A stretch of DNA of 64,000 nucleotides from Trebonia sp963843745 (GTDB lineage Bacteria; Actinomycetota; Actinomycetes; Streptosporangiales; Streptosporangiaceae): assembly GCA_963843745.1 (NCBI GenBank), contig CAWJLP010000006.1:372001-436000 (forward strand). The letters are read 5' to 3'. A program made the translations under genes and the position numbers. Positions within the stretch are counted from its first letter, which is position 1. Each line of letters starts with the position of its first letter. Positions 8,656-16,573 of the stretch are shown here, piece after piece. The notes beneath the pieces are model-generated. The model ran no database searches. It was not told where the DNA came from and worked only from the letters and a program-made list of their open reading frames with translations.

Positions 8656-10104
8656 ATGCGAAACGGCGAAGTCTCCTACTGGTGGCATGCGCTCGGTGGC
8701 TTCCCGCCCCGGCGCGCGTCGCTGCCCGGGCCGCTCGAGGCGGACGTCTGCATCGTGGGCGGCGGGTACACCGGCCTGTGGACGGCGTACTACCTCGCGG
8801 AGCGCCGCCCTGACGCGCGGATCGTGGTCCTCGAGGCGGCGTTCGCCGGGTACGGCGCCTCCGGCCGCAACGGCGGCTGGGTGACGTCGGAAATGCCCGG
8901 GTCGCGCGCCGTTTACGCCAGGGGACCTGGCGGGGCGGCCGGCGTCAAGGCGCTGGAGGCAGAGCTGCGGTCGACGGTCGACGAGGTCGGGCGGGTCTGC
9001 GAGGCGGAATCGATCGACTGCGACTACGTCCGCGGCGGGCGGCTGACCGTGGCGACGTCGCCCACGCAACTGGCCAGGCTCAGGGCCGGCCTCGCGCACC
9101 TTCGTGAATGGGGAGACGGGGACGACGTGTACACGTTCCTGTCCCGCGACGAGACCAGCGAGCGGATCAACGTGGCGGGCGCGCTCGGCGGGCTGTACGC
9201 GCCGGCCAGCGCACGGGTGCAGCCGGCCGCGCTGGCGGCGGGGCTCGCCGCGGCGGCGGAGCGGCGCGGCGTTGCCATCTACGAGGCGACCCCGGTGACG
9301 GAGATCCTGCCCGATGGCTCGGGTGGCCCGGACGGTGCCGGCGCGGTGGCGCGGACGATGTTCGGCGACGTACGGGCCAGGTCGGTGCTGCGCTGCACTG
9401 AAGGGTTCACCGCCAGGCTCCCCGGGGCACGGCGCGCGCTGCTGCCGATGAACAGCTCCATGGTGGTGACGGAGCCGCTGCCCGCCGGCGTGTGGAAGCA
9501 GATCGGCTGGGACGGCTTCGAGACGCTGTCCGACGAGGCGCACGCGTACATGTACGCGCAGCGGACCGCCGACGGGCGGATCGCGATCGGCGGCCGCGGC
9601 GTGCCGTACCGGTTCGGTTCCGCGACCGACCAGCTGGGAGTCACGCCGCCGTCGACGGCCGCCGCGCTCGGCGAGGTTGTGCGCCGGATGTTTCCCGCCG
9701 CCGCCGACGCGCGGCTCGAGCACGCCTGGTGCGGCGTGCTCGGCGTGCCGCGCGACTGGTGCGCCTCTGTCACCTACGACGCGCCGTCCGGCCTCGGCTG
9801 GGCGGGCGGCTACTCGGGCCACGGGGTCGCCGCGTCCAACCTGGCCGGCCGGACGCTCGCCGACCTGGTGGCGGGAACGCAGTCGCCGCTCACTTCCCTG
9901 CCGTGGGTGGGGCATCACAGCCGGACCTGGGAGCCCGAGCCGGCCAGGTGGGCGGGCGTGCACGGGCTGTACGCGCTGTACCGGCTGGCCGACCGGCTTG
10001 AGGCGCCGGCTGAGGAGACCACCGGCCGAGCCGGACAGGCACGGGTCGTGCTCGGGGAGGCACTCGGCCGCGTGGGGGACGTTATTTCGGGAATCCCGCA
10101 CTAG
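8656..10104 (+). CDS. FAD-dependent amine/amino-acid oxidoreductase (DAO family)
   Basis: 482 residues. A Rossmann FAD site near residue 31 (VCIVGGGYTGLWTAYYLAER) is followed by YGASGRNGGW, the conserved segment of gamma-glutamylputrescine oxidase and related DAO enzymes. The C-terminal segment GGYSGHGVAASNLAGRTLAD is the second FAD contact. The likely reaction is oxidation of an amine or amino acid with FAD. It lies directly after the truncated ABC ATPase of a class that can import polyamines, so a former import-plus-oxidation cluster is possible; that link is inference. Confidence 0.85.
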   Translation: MRNGEVSYWWHALGGFPPRRASLPGPLEADVCIVGGGYTGLWTAYYLAERRPDARIVVLEAAFAGYGASGRNGGWVTSEMPGSRAVYARGPGGAAGVKALEAELRSTVDEVGRVCEAESIDCDYVRGGRLTVATSPTQLARLRAGLAHLREWGDGDDVYTFLSRDETSERINVAGALGGLYAPASARVQPAALAAGLAAAAERRGVAIYEATPVTEILPDGSGGPDGAGAVARTMFGDVRARSVLRCTEGFTARLPGARRALLPMNSSMVVTEPLPAGVWKQIGWDGFETLSDEAHAYMYAQRTADGRIAIGGRGVPYRFGSATDQLGVTPPSTAAALGEVVRRMFPAAADARLEHAWCGVLGVPRDWCASVTYDAPSGLGWAGGYSGHGVAASNLAGRTLADLVAGTQSPLTSLPWVGHHSRTWEPEPARWAGVHGLYALYRLADRLEAPAEETTGRAGQARVVLGEALGRVGDVISGIPH

Positions 10105-10143
10105 GATTGCACACCGGCTTGACGGGCCGGGCAGACTGGTGCT

Positions 10144-11016
10144 GTGGCTGCGATCAGCGACGACGACACGCACCCCGCTGGAGGCGGAGTCAGCCAGACC
10201 ACGCCAGCGGATAACGCGCACGTGCTGAACGGCATCCAGTCGCTGCACGAGCGGCTGGACGAGCTGCAGCACGTCGTCGCGCAGCGGCTGGAGGCGGCGG
10301 GCATGCCCGCGACCTCGCTGCTGCACGCCCGCATCGAAGGCGGTCACCCGCCGCAGCCGCCCGCGTGGCGCCGCCGCACCGAGGGCGAGGCACGCTGGCA
10401 GGTCGCCTTGTGCACCGCGGTAGCCATCGCGCTGCAGGTCGCGGTGCCTGACCGGCTCGTGCTGGTAAGCCCCTCCTGGGTGCTGCCCGCGCTGGAGGGC
10501 GCGATGCTCATCTGCCTCATCATCGCGAACCCGCACCGTATCAACCGTCAGTCCCGTGCGCTGCGCATGTTCAGCCTCCTGCTGGCGGCGGTGATCAGCT
10601 TCGCCAACGCGTGGTCGCTGTGGCAGCTGGCCCGCGGCCTCGTCACTGGGCACCAGCACTGGAATGCCGGGCCGCTGCTGATCACCGGCGGCGCGATCTG
10701 GCTGACGAACGTGATCGTGTTCGGCCTGTGGTACTGGGAGTTCGACCGTGGCGGCCCGGCCGCCAGGGCGCTCGGCATCAATCCGTACCCGGACTTCCAG
10801 TTCCCGCAGATGACCAGTCCGGAGATGGCCCCGCCGCACTGGGAACCGCAGTTCGCCGACTACCTGTACCTCGCGTTCACCAACGCCGCCGCGTTCAGCC
10901 CGACGGATGTGATGCCGCTGTCGCGCTGGGCGAAGCTGGCGATGACCCTCCAGTCGGCCATCTCGATCGTGACCGTGGTGCTGGTCGTGGCGCGGGCGGT
11001 GAACATCCTCCAGTAG
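10144..11016 (+). CDS. DUF1345-like membrane protein
   Basis: 290 residues. The first 80 are polar. Four or five hydrophobic segments follow (VALCTAVAIALQVAV; WVLPALEGAMLICLIIA; MFSLLLAAVISFANAW; LLITGGAIWLTNVIVFGLW; SAISIVTVVLVVARAVNIL). The loop YLYLAFTNAAAFSPTDVMPL resembles the conserved segment of DUF1345 and related pore-like membrane proteins. Substrate and role are unknown. The GTG start at 10144 lies 39 bases after the FAD oxidoreductase, so the two may share a transcript. Confidence 0.65.
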   Translation: MAAISDDDTHPAGGGVSQTTPADNAHVLNGIQSLHERLDELQHVVAQRLEAAGMPATSLLHARIEGGHPPQPPAWRRRTEGEARWQVALCTAVAIALQVAVPDRLVLVSPSWVLPALEGAMLICLIIANPHRINRQSRALRMFSLLLAAVISFANAWSLWQLARGLVTGHQHWNAGPLLITGGAIWLTNVIVFGLWYWEFDRGGPAARALGINPYPDFQFPQMTSPEMAPPHWEPQFADYLYLAFTNAAAFSPTDVMPLSRWAKLAMTLQSAISIVTVVLVVARAVNILQ

Positions 11017-11104
11017 CTGAGGCAGGCCTGAGAACATCCTCTGTAAAACGGAACACCGGCGAGGAGGCCCCGCCGCGCCTGCGATACTGGGCGCCTATGG
11101 CTGG

Positions 11105-11707
11105 GTGGGGAATGTGCTGCAGCGCCTGAAACTTCAACGCCTGAAACTTCAGAGCCTGAAAGACGCGACGAAGAAGCGCTGGTTCTGGCGCGGGATCACT
11201 ATCCTGGTCCTCGTCCTGATCGTCCTGCTGGGCACGGTTACGGCACGGCTGTTCGTCTGGCCGGCGACCGGCATGCCCGCCAAGGTCGACGCCATCGTCG
11301 TGCTCGGCGGCCCGGGCGACCGGGTGGATTACGCCATGCAACTGGCCCGCGAGGACCGGGCGCCCTACCTGGTGTTCTCCAAGGGGCTTGGCTGGCTGCC
11401 GCCGGGGATCTGCACGGAGCACGTCGGATCCGCCACGGTGCTCTGCTTTCAGCCCAACCCGGATACCACCCAGGGGGAGTCGGAAGCCTTCGCCAAGCTA
11501 GCGAAGCAGTACTCATGGCGGTCTGTCGCCCTGGTCACATCACAGGAACAGGCCTGGCGCGCCAAGCTCTGGTTCAACCGCTGCTACCCCTCGGGCCAGT
11601 ACTACAGCGTCGGGCCGAAGCTGTCCCTGAGCATGGTGATACCGAACGGCGTGATCTACGAATGGGGCGCGACCGTGAAGGCGGAAGTCTTCGACCGAAG
11701 CTGCTAG
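11105..11707 (+). CDS. YdcF family (DUF218) membrane-anchored protein
   Basis: 200 residues. One N-terminal membrane helix (GITILVLVLIVLLGTVTARL) precedes a YdcF/DUF218 domain starting at VDAIVVLGGPGDRVDYAMQL and continuing with PYLVFSKGLG and SVALVTSQEQAWRAKLWFNR. Family members bind nucleotide-like ligands or act in envelope metabolism; the exact role is unknown. The cytoplasmic N-terminus is made by a tandem DNA repeat that gives LKLQR LKLQS LK. Start GTG 11105 has no strong ribosome site; GTG 11114 is an alternative. Confidence 0.75.
   Translation: MGNVLQRLKLQRLKLQSLKDATKKRWFWRGITILVLVLIVLLGTVTARLFVWPATGMPAKVDAIVVLGGPGDRVDYAMQLAREDRAPYLVFSKGLGWLPPGICTEHVGSATVLCFQPNPDTTQGESEAFAKLAKQYSWRSVALVTSQEQAWRAKLWFNRCYPSGQYYSVGPKLSLSMVIPNGVIYEWGATVKAEVFDRSC
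11119..11162 (+). repeat. Tandem 15-bp repeat inside the YdcF gene
   Basis: Three copies, the last shortened, of CGCCTGAAACTTCAA or a close variant lie head to tail. They encode the N-terminal LKLQR/LKLQS/LK repeat in frame. Copy-number change would keep the frame and change only the cytoplasmic tail length. Confidence 0.7.
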
Positions 11708-11766
11708 ACCATGGTTGTAGTAGCCGTACATATACACGACGGATCGCGTCGCGTAACGTGCGTGTC

Positions 11767-12798
11767 ATGCTCCTGCCTACGTCACTCGTCGGAAGCTACC
11801 CGCAGCCTGACTGGCTGATTGACCGTGGCCGGCTGGCCGACCGCTTCCCGCCCAGAGTGCGGGCGCGTGAGCTGTGGCGCGTCGCACCGGAGTTCCTCGA
11901 GCAGGCGCAACGAGACGCCACCCTGCTGGCCATTCGCGCCCAGGAGAACGCCGGCCTCGACATCATCACCGACGGCGAAATCTGCCGGGAGAGCTACTCC
12001 AACCGTTTCGCGACCGCGCTCGACGGAGTGGACATCGACAACCCGGGAACGGCGCTGGACCGCAGCGGCCACCCGAACCCGGTCCCCCGCGTCGTCGGCC
12101 CGATCTGGCGCAAGCACCCGGTCGAGGTGCCCGACCTGCAGTTCCTGCGGGCGCACACCACCCGGACCGTCAAGATCACGGTGCCGGGGCCGTTCACCAT
12201 GTCGCAGCAGGCACAGGACGACTACTACGGATCGAAGGAGGCCATGGCCTTCGGGTACGCGGAAGCAGTGAACGAGGAGATTCGCGACCTGTTCGCCGCG
12301 GGAGCGGACATCGTCCAGCTCGACGAGCCGTACCTGCAGGCCCGCTCGGCCGAGGCAGCCCAGTACGGGGTGAAGGTGATCAACCGGGCGCTCGACGGGG
12401 TGACCGGGCTCGGCACGACGGCGCTGCACCTCTGCTTCGGCTACGCCGCGATCATCCACGAGCGGCCCGCGGGTTACTCGTTCCTGCCAGAGCTCGCGGC
12501 CTGCGATGTGGAGCAGATCTCCATCGAGACCGCGCAGTCGGGGCTGGACTGTTCGGTGCTGAGCTCGCTGGATGGCAAGACGATCATTCTCGGCGTGATC
12601 GACCTGAACGACCCCGCGGTCGAGACCCCGGACGTGATCGTGGAACGGGTCCGCCGGGCGCTGCCGTACGTGGACGCCTCCCGGCTGGTGATGGCGCCGG
12701 ACTGCGGCATGAAGTACATCCCGCGCGACACGGCGTTCGGCAAGCTTGCCGCGATGTCCGCCGCCGCCGTCCGGCTGCGCGCCGAACTAGGCGGCTGA
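11767..12798 (+). CDS. MetE-like cobalamin-independent methionine synthase-family enzyme
   Basis: 343 residues matching the C-terminal catalytic barrel of MetE and related UROD/MetE-like proteins. Visible motifs are LVGSYPQPDWL near the N-terminus, GLDIITDGEICRESYSNRF, VPGPFTMSQQA, DIVQLDEPYLQAR and APDCGMKYI (Cys of the zinc site). The MetE N-terminal domain is absent, so it is a stand-alone barrel that may move a methyl group to a thiol other than homocysteine. ATG 11767 was chosen because it begins the conserved segment. The gene is alone, tail to tail with the HNH gene. Confidence 0.85.
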   Translation: MLLPTSLVGSYPQPDWLIDRGRLADRFPPRVRARELWRVAPEFLEQAQRDATLLAIRAQENAGLDIITDGEICRESYSNRFATALDGVDIDNPGTALDRSGHPNPVPRVVGPIWRKHPVEVPDLQFLRAHTTRTVKITVPGPFTMSQQAQDDYYGSKEAMAFGYAEAVNEEIRDLFAAGADIVQLDEPYLQARSAEAAQYGVKVINRALDGVTGLGTTALHLCFGYAAIIHERPAGYSFLPELAACDVEQISIETAQSGLDCSVLSSLDGKTIILGVIDLNDPAVETPDVIVERVRRALPYVDASRLVMAPDCGMKYIPRDTAFGKLAAMSAAAVRLRAELGG

Positions 12799-12831
12799 CG
12801 GAAGATAACCGCGAGGTCGCGGAAGCGGAGG

Positions 12832-14415
12832 TCACCCAGCGCTCAGGGTGGGTGGTGAGTGGCTGTGCAGGACCTGTCCGTCGGGTCCGTAGGCGGTGGT
12901 GGTGCCGTCGGGATGCAGGACGAGCCGCCAGCCGCGGCGGTGGATGCACACGTCGTGGTGGAACTGGCACAGCAGCACGCAGTTGCTCACTGAAGTCTTC
13001 CCGCCGTCAGCCTTGTGCTGCAGGTGGTGCACGTCGCACCAGGCAGCGGGCCGTCCGCAGCGCGGCCAGGCGCAGCCGCGGTCGCGGAACTGGACGGCGC
13101 GGCGGATGCTGGCCGGGATGGAGTCGGAGTAGCCGACGTCCAGCGGCAGCGACGGGGTGCTGTAGGGCGGGGATAGGAGGGTGGTGCGGAGCCAGGCGGC
13201 GATGCCGGCCGGGCCGGAGACGAAGTCGATGGCGAGCCGGGCGATGGCGTACCGCAGCGCCTGCATCGCATCAGGGGTGAACCGCTCCCGGGCCCGGCTG
13301 CGAGCCCGGGACGCGGCGCGGGGTCCGCCGCCTGCGATACCCCACGAGCGGTGACTATCGTCCGGGCCCGCGTCGTCGTTATCGTCGCCGCCGGCCGGGT
13401 CGGCGCCGTCCAGGGTGATGCCCGCCGCGGCCAGCGCCAGGGCGATGATCTTGTCGACCACCCGCATGTCGGCGTGCCCGGTGACCACCGGCTCGGCGAC
13501 CGCGTCGCAGGCGGCCGCCTCGGCGTCCTTGCCGGTCAGGTAGCCCGGCTCGCCGGCCGTGCCGCGCAGCCACACCTCCTCGGCCTCCGGCGCGCCCGGG
13601 CGCTGCCGCAGCTCCGGGAACGGGATGTGCACCGCGACGTGGGTGTCCGCGCCGGCCCGGTCGGGCACCATCTTCGCCCCGATCAGCAGCTCGCAGCCCT
13701 GCTGCAGCGCGTCGTGGAACCGCTGGCCTTCGGTGCGGGTGTCCTCCGGGCCGGCCTTCTTGCCCAGCGCCTCCAGCACCGCCTGGACCGCCGCGGCGCA
13801 TTCCGGGGTCAGGTTCCCGCGGATCACCCCGGCGCCCTGGAACGTGGTGCCGACCTGCACGTACCGGTCGTCGAACCCGTCCTCATCGGCGTCCGGCCGC
13901 GAGGCGCGCCACTTTTCCAGGGCGATGCCAGCGATGGTCCGCAGGTCATCCAGCGCGGCCCCGGCCTGAGCGGCCTGCACCAGGATCTTGATCGTCTCCG
14001 CGCGCAGCTCGGCCGGCAGCTTCTTCGTCCACTCGCCGATCGCCAGCGCCCAGGACCTGGTGATATCCCTGGCGGCGAGGGCGGCGGCCATCTCAGGGTG
14101 GTCGCGCAGCAGGCGCATCTGCCGCATCTCGGCCCTGGCGTCCTGGCGGGTCATGCCGGTCATTGCCATCAGCCACGCGGCGGAGTTGCCGTACCCGTCA
14201 CTATCGTGGGCGTCGGCAGCGTCGAACCGGGCGAGAACGGCGGCGTGCGCGGCGGTGAACTTCGCCTGCACCGCAGCCAGCGACCGCAGCACCGGCCCGC
14301 ACGCGGCAGGGTCCAGGGCGGCCCCGTCCGGGCCGTTCAGGTAGTCCATGGTGGCGTCCGCCATCCGCAGCGCCTCCGCGACACTGCCGAACACGCGGCC
14401 GTCTGCGGTGCACAT
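12832..14415 (-). CDS. DUF222 and HNH endonuclease domain protein (13E12-type)
   Basis: 527 residues. Residues about 30-330 form DUF222 (PVLRSLAAVQAKFTAAHAAV, then GYGNSAAWLMAMTGM). An HNH nuclease domain lies near the C-terminus: IRRAVQFRDRGCAWPRCGRP, WCDVHHLQHKADGGKTSVSN, CVLLCQFHHDVCIHRRGW. All expected zinc Cys and catalytic His residues are present. These genes are multi-copy in actinobacteria and behave like mobile or intron-related repeats; function is unproved. The gene is full-length and intact. Confidence 0.9.
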   Translation of the reverse strand: MCTADGRVFGSVAEALRMADATMDYLNGPDGAALDPAACGPVLRSLAAVQAKFTAAHAAVLARFDAADAHDSDGYGNSAAWLMAMTGMTRQDARAEMRQMRLLRDHPEMAAALAARDITRSWALAIGEWTKKLPAELRAETIKILVQAAQAGAALDDLRTIAGIALEKWRASRPDADEDGFDDRYVQVGTTFQGAGVIRGNLTPECAAAVQAVLEALGKKAGPEDTRTEGQRFHDALQQGCELLIGAKMVPDRAGADTHVAVHIPFPELRQRPGAPEAEEVWLRGTAGEPGYLTGKDAEAAACDAVAEPVVTGHADMRVVDKIIALALAAAGITLDGADPAGGDDNDDAGPDDSHRSWGIAGGGPRAASRARSRARERFTPDAMQALRYAIARLAIDFVSGPAGIAAWLRTTLLSPPYSTPSLPLDVGYSDSIPASIRRAVQFRDRGCAWPRCGRPAAWCDVHHLQHKADGGKTSVSNCVLLCQFHHDVCIHRRGWRLVLHPDGTTTAYGPDGQVLHSHSPPTLSAG

Positions 14416-14494
14416 CCTGAACCACCTCCCCGGGCTACGCCGTGACCGATCGCCTGCCTCTCATCCCTCGCGCCTTCTTCTGGCCTGCCGTCAG

Positions 14495-14531
14495 GATAGC
14501 ACAGGTGTTCTAGATAGCACAACAGATAGCA
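14495..14531 (+). repeat. Short direct repeats upstream of the HNH gene
   Basis: GATAGCACA, AGATAGCACA and GATAGCATCA follow one another at about 14-16 base spacing, upstream of the divergent HNH gene (minus) and the lipoprotein gene (plus). They could be operator half-sites, or leftovers of an insertion. Confidence 0.35.
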
Positions 14532-14658
14532 TCAAAATAATTTGATTTTGTCCCAAAGATTGTGGTGTGGTGCGGGGTGCGCGCACCGAGCTAGGCGCCT
14601 GACAAAGTCCCTAGCTTGGTCTGAGCTTTTGGAGACATGCGAGCGGTACCTTGAGGGC

Positions 14659-15759
14659 ATGACAGGGGCGCCTGCGCGGCGGGCCGCCGGGGTTGCGTTG
14701 TGCCTGGTCATGCTGGTCAGCGTAGGTACGGTGCTGACGGCGTGTGATGGCGGCAAGACGACTGTGGCCGGTTCTCCTAAGGCTGCTGCGAGCCGGACGG
14801 CGGCCGGGGCCCGCGGCAGGATCGCGTCGCGGACGGCACCCGGCCGGCAGGCCGCGAGTGCTGCGGGAACCTTGCCGGTGCCAGCGCCGCTCGTGCCGTT
14901 CGGCACGGGCGGCAGCATTGGGGCCGGCACCTGGCGACCGGTTGGGCGGCACGTCGATGGCGTGCCCGCAGTGTACGAGACGACGCTGGATCCGCCTGGC
15001 GGCACGCGGCTCGCCGGGATCGCGTGGATGGACACCGCCTTGCTGTCAGCCCGGCTCTACTCGGGTTCGAAGAGTCCTGGCGGCGGACCCTATCGGTACA
15101 CCGCGCCCGTTCAGCCCGCCCAGGCGGGGTCGCTAGTGGCGGCGTTCAACGGCGGCTTCAAGATGGCCGACGCGCACGGCGGCTACTACACGGAAGGCCG
15201 GATGATCGATCCGCTGGTGCAGGGCGCGGCATCGCTGGTCATTTACGCCAGCGGACAGGTTACCGTCGGCGCCTGGGGCACCGATGTGCGGATGACGCCG
15301 GACGTGGTGGCCGTGCGGCAGAACCTAGTGCCGCTGGTCGCCGACGGTCGCCCTACAGCGCTCGCGGCCAGCGCCGACTGGCGAGCGTGGGGCTCTACCT
15401 GCGGTGTTTCTTCGTGCGCCGGCTCGGTGCCTGGCATCGAGCACCAGTGGCGGTCAGGCGCCGGCGTCACCGCCGACGGCGCCCTGGTCTACGTCGTCGG
15501 TCCTGCGCTCGATCCGCTTCAGCTCGCCGAGCTCCTGGCGCGCGCCGGGGTGGTGCGCGGCATGCAGCTCGACATCAACCCGTCCTGGCCGGTGTTCGCA
15601 AGCTACGCACCCGCGAGTCCGCGCGGTCTGGCGGCGCCGTCCAACGGCAGCAAGCTGCTCGCCACGACAAAGCAAGGGCCGTGGACGTTCTTCGAGCCAT
15701 GGTGGGCACGCGACTTCATCACGATGTCGGCGCGGTCCGGCGCCCCTCGAACCGGCTAA
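14659..15759 (+). CDS. Phosphodiester glycosidase-like (NAGPA) lipoprotein
   Basis: About 366 residues from ATG 14659. The N-terminus is a lipoprotein signal, VALCLVMLVSVGTVLTAC, with lipobox LTAC. After a low-complexity linker comes a NAGPA-type domain: LVAAFNGGFKM, GGYYTEGRM, then LLARAGVVRGMQLDINPSW and TFFEPWWARDFITM. Such domains remove terminal sugars linked by phosphodiester, or act on exopolysaccharide at the cell surface. The AT-rich 240-base upstream gap holds its promoter. The gene is convergent with the DUF1707 gene. Confidence 0.8.
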   Translation: MTGAPARRAAGVALCLVMLVSVGTVLTACDGGKTTVAGSPKAAASRTAAGARGRIASRTAPGRQAASAAGTLPVPAPLVPFGTGGSIGAGTWRPVGRHVDGVPAVYETTLDPPGGTRLAGIAWMDTALLSARLYSGSKSPGGGPYRYTAPVQPAQAGSLVAAFNGGFKMADAHGGYYTEGRMIDPLVQGAASLVIYASGQVTVGAWGTDVRMTPDVVAVRQNLVPLVADGRPTALAASADWRAWGSTCGVSSCAGSVPGIEHQWRSGAGVTADGALVYVVGPALDPLQLAELLARAGVVRGMQLDINPSWPVFASYAPASPRGLAAPSNGSKLLATTKQGPWTFFEPWWARDFITMSARSGAPRTG

Positions 15760-16298
15760 GCAGGTGACGTCGCCAGCCGGCGCGGACGCCCGCTAGCCGC
15801 CTGTACCGTGCCCGGCGGATCCTGACCGAGCTCGGGCCGGCGGCCCTGCTGATCTGCGCAGCCCGGCGGCGAGCCCTGGGCGGGCCTAGCGCCTCCGGCG
15901 CCCCCTGCGCCCTGGGTACCCGAGCGCCTGTCCATGGCCCACGAGAGCAGCGTCAGGAGCCCGGCGGCGAGCACGGTCACGAAGCACGTGAGCAGGGCCG
16001 CGACGATTACGGCAAGCGCGGGACTGTGCGGCGCCCCCAGCGCCGTGACGACGACGAAAGTCAAGCCCGCAACCCCGGCGGTGCCCTGCTTGATCATCTT
16101 CTTGTTCGCCGCTTCGCGGGCAAGCTCCGCGCGAGCTGTGACCGCGGGCGGCGCCGCCGGGATGTCGGCGGTCAGCGCGTCGAGTTCGGCGTACATGGCC
16201 AGCGCCTGGCCGACCCTGAGGTCGAACTCTTCCTTGGTCAGCCTGCCCTGGACGTATGCGGCCTCGAGCGCCGCGATCACCTGCTCGCGTCCGGCCAT
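15756..16298 (-). CDS. DUF1707 membrane protein
   Basis: About 180 residues. The N-terminal 50 form DUF1707 (MAGREQVIAALEAAYVQGRL, then TKEEFDLRVGQALAMYAELD), a short helical domain common at the start of actinobacterial membrane proteins. Two membrane helices follow (AGVAGLTFVVVTALGA and LAVIVAALLTCFVTVLAAGL), then a Gly/Pro-rich tail. Function is unknown. An alternative start at 16322 adds eight residues. Confidence 0.75.
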   Translation of the reverse strand: MAGREQVIAALEAAYVQGRLTKEEFDLRVGQALAMYAELDALTADIPAAPPAVTARAELAREAANKKMIKQGTAGVAGLTFVVVTALGAPHSPALAVIVAALLTCFVTVLAAGLLTLLSWAMDRRSGTQGAGGAGGARPAQGSPPGCADQQGRRPELGQDPPGTVQAASGRPRRLATSPA

Positions 16299-16573
16299 GT
16301 CCGGTCCCTCCCATGAGCTCATCGGATGGCCAAGCCTTAGGACGGCCCGCTCCCAGGCTACGGCGCAGGCCGGGAACCTGGCCAGTCGCTACCAGCCTGG
16401 CGACGTTATTCCCAACCCCCTTGCCTCACTAGCCGAAGGCACTGTACGTTGGTGGCCGAACAGCATCTCATAATTCTGGGCTTAAATTACCCTCGGGCGC
16501 GTGGCATAGACCCGCAGAATGCGGGCAGCAAACGTGCCAACATCCTCGGGTTTCTGGCGAGTAGGAGCTACTC

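Noticed and set aside
8608..11037. Long minus-strand ORF of 809 codons
   Set aside because: It lies opposite two well-supported genes (FAD oxidoreductase and DUF1345-like) and has no protein-like features; it is a GC-composition shadow.
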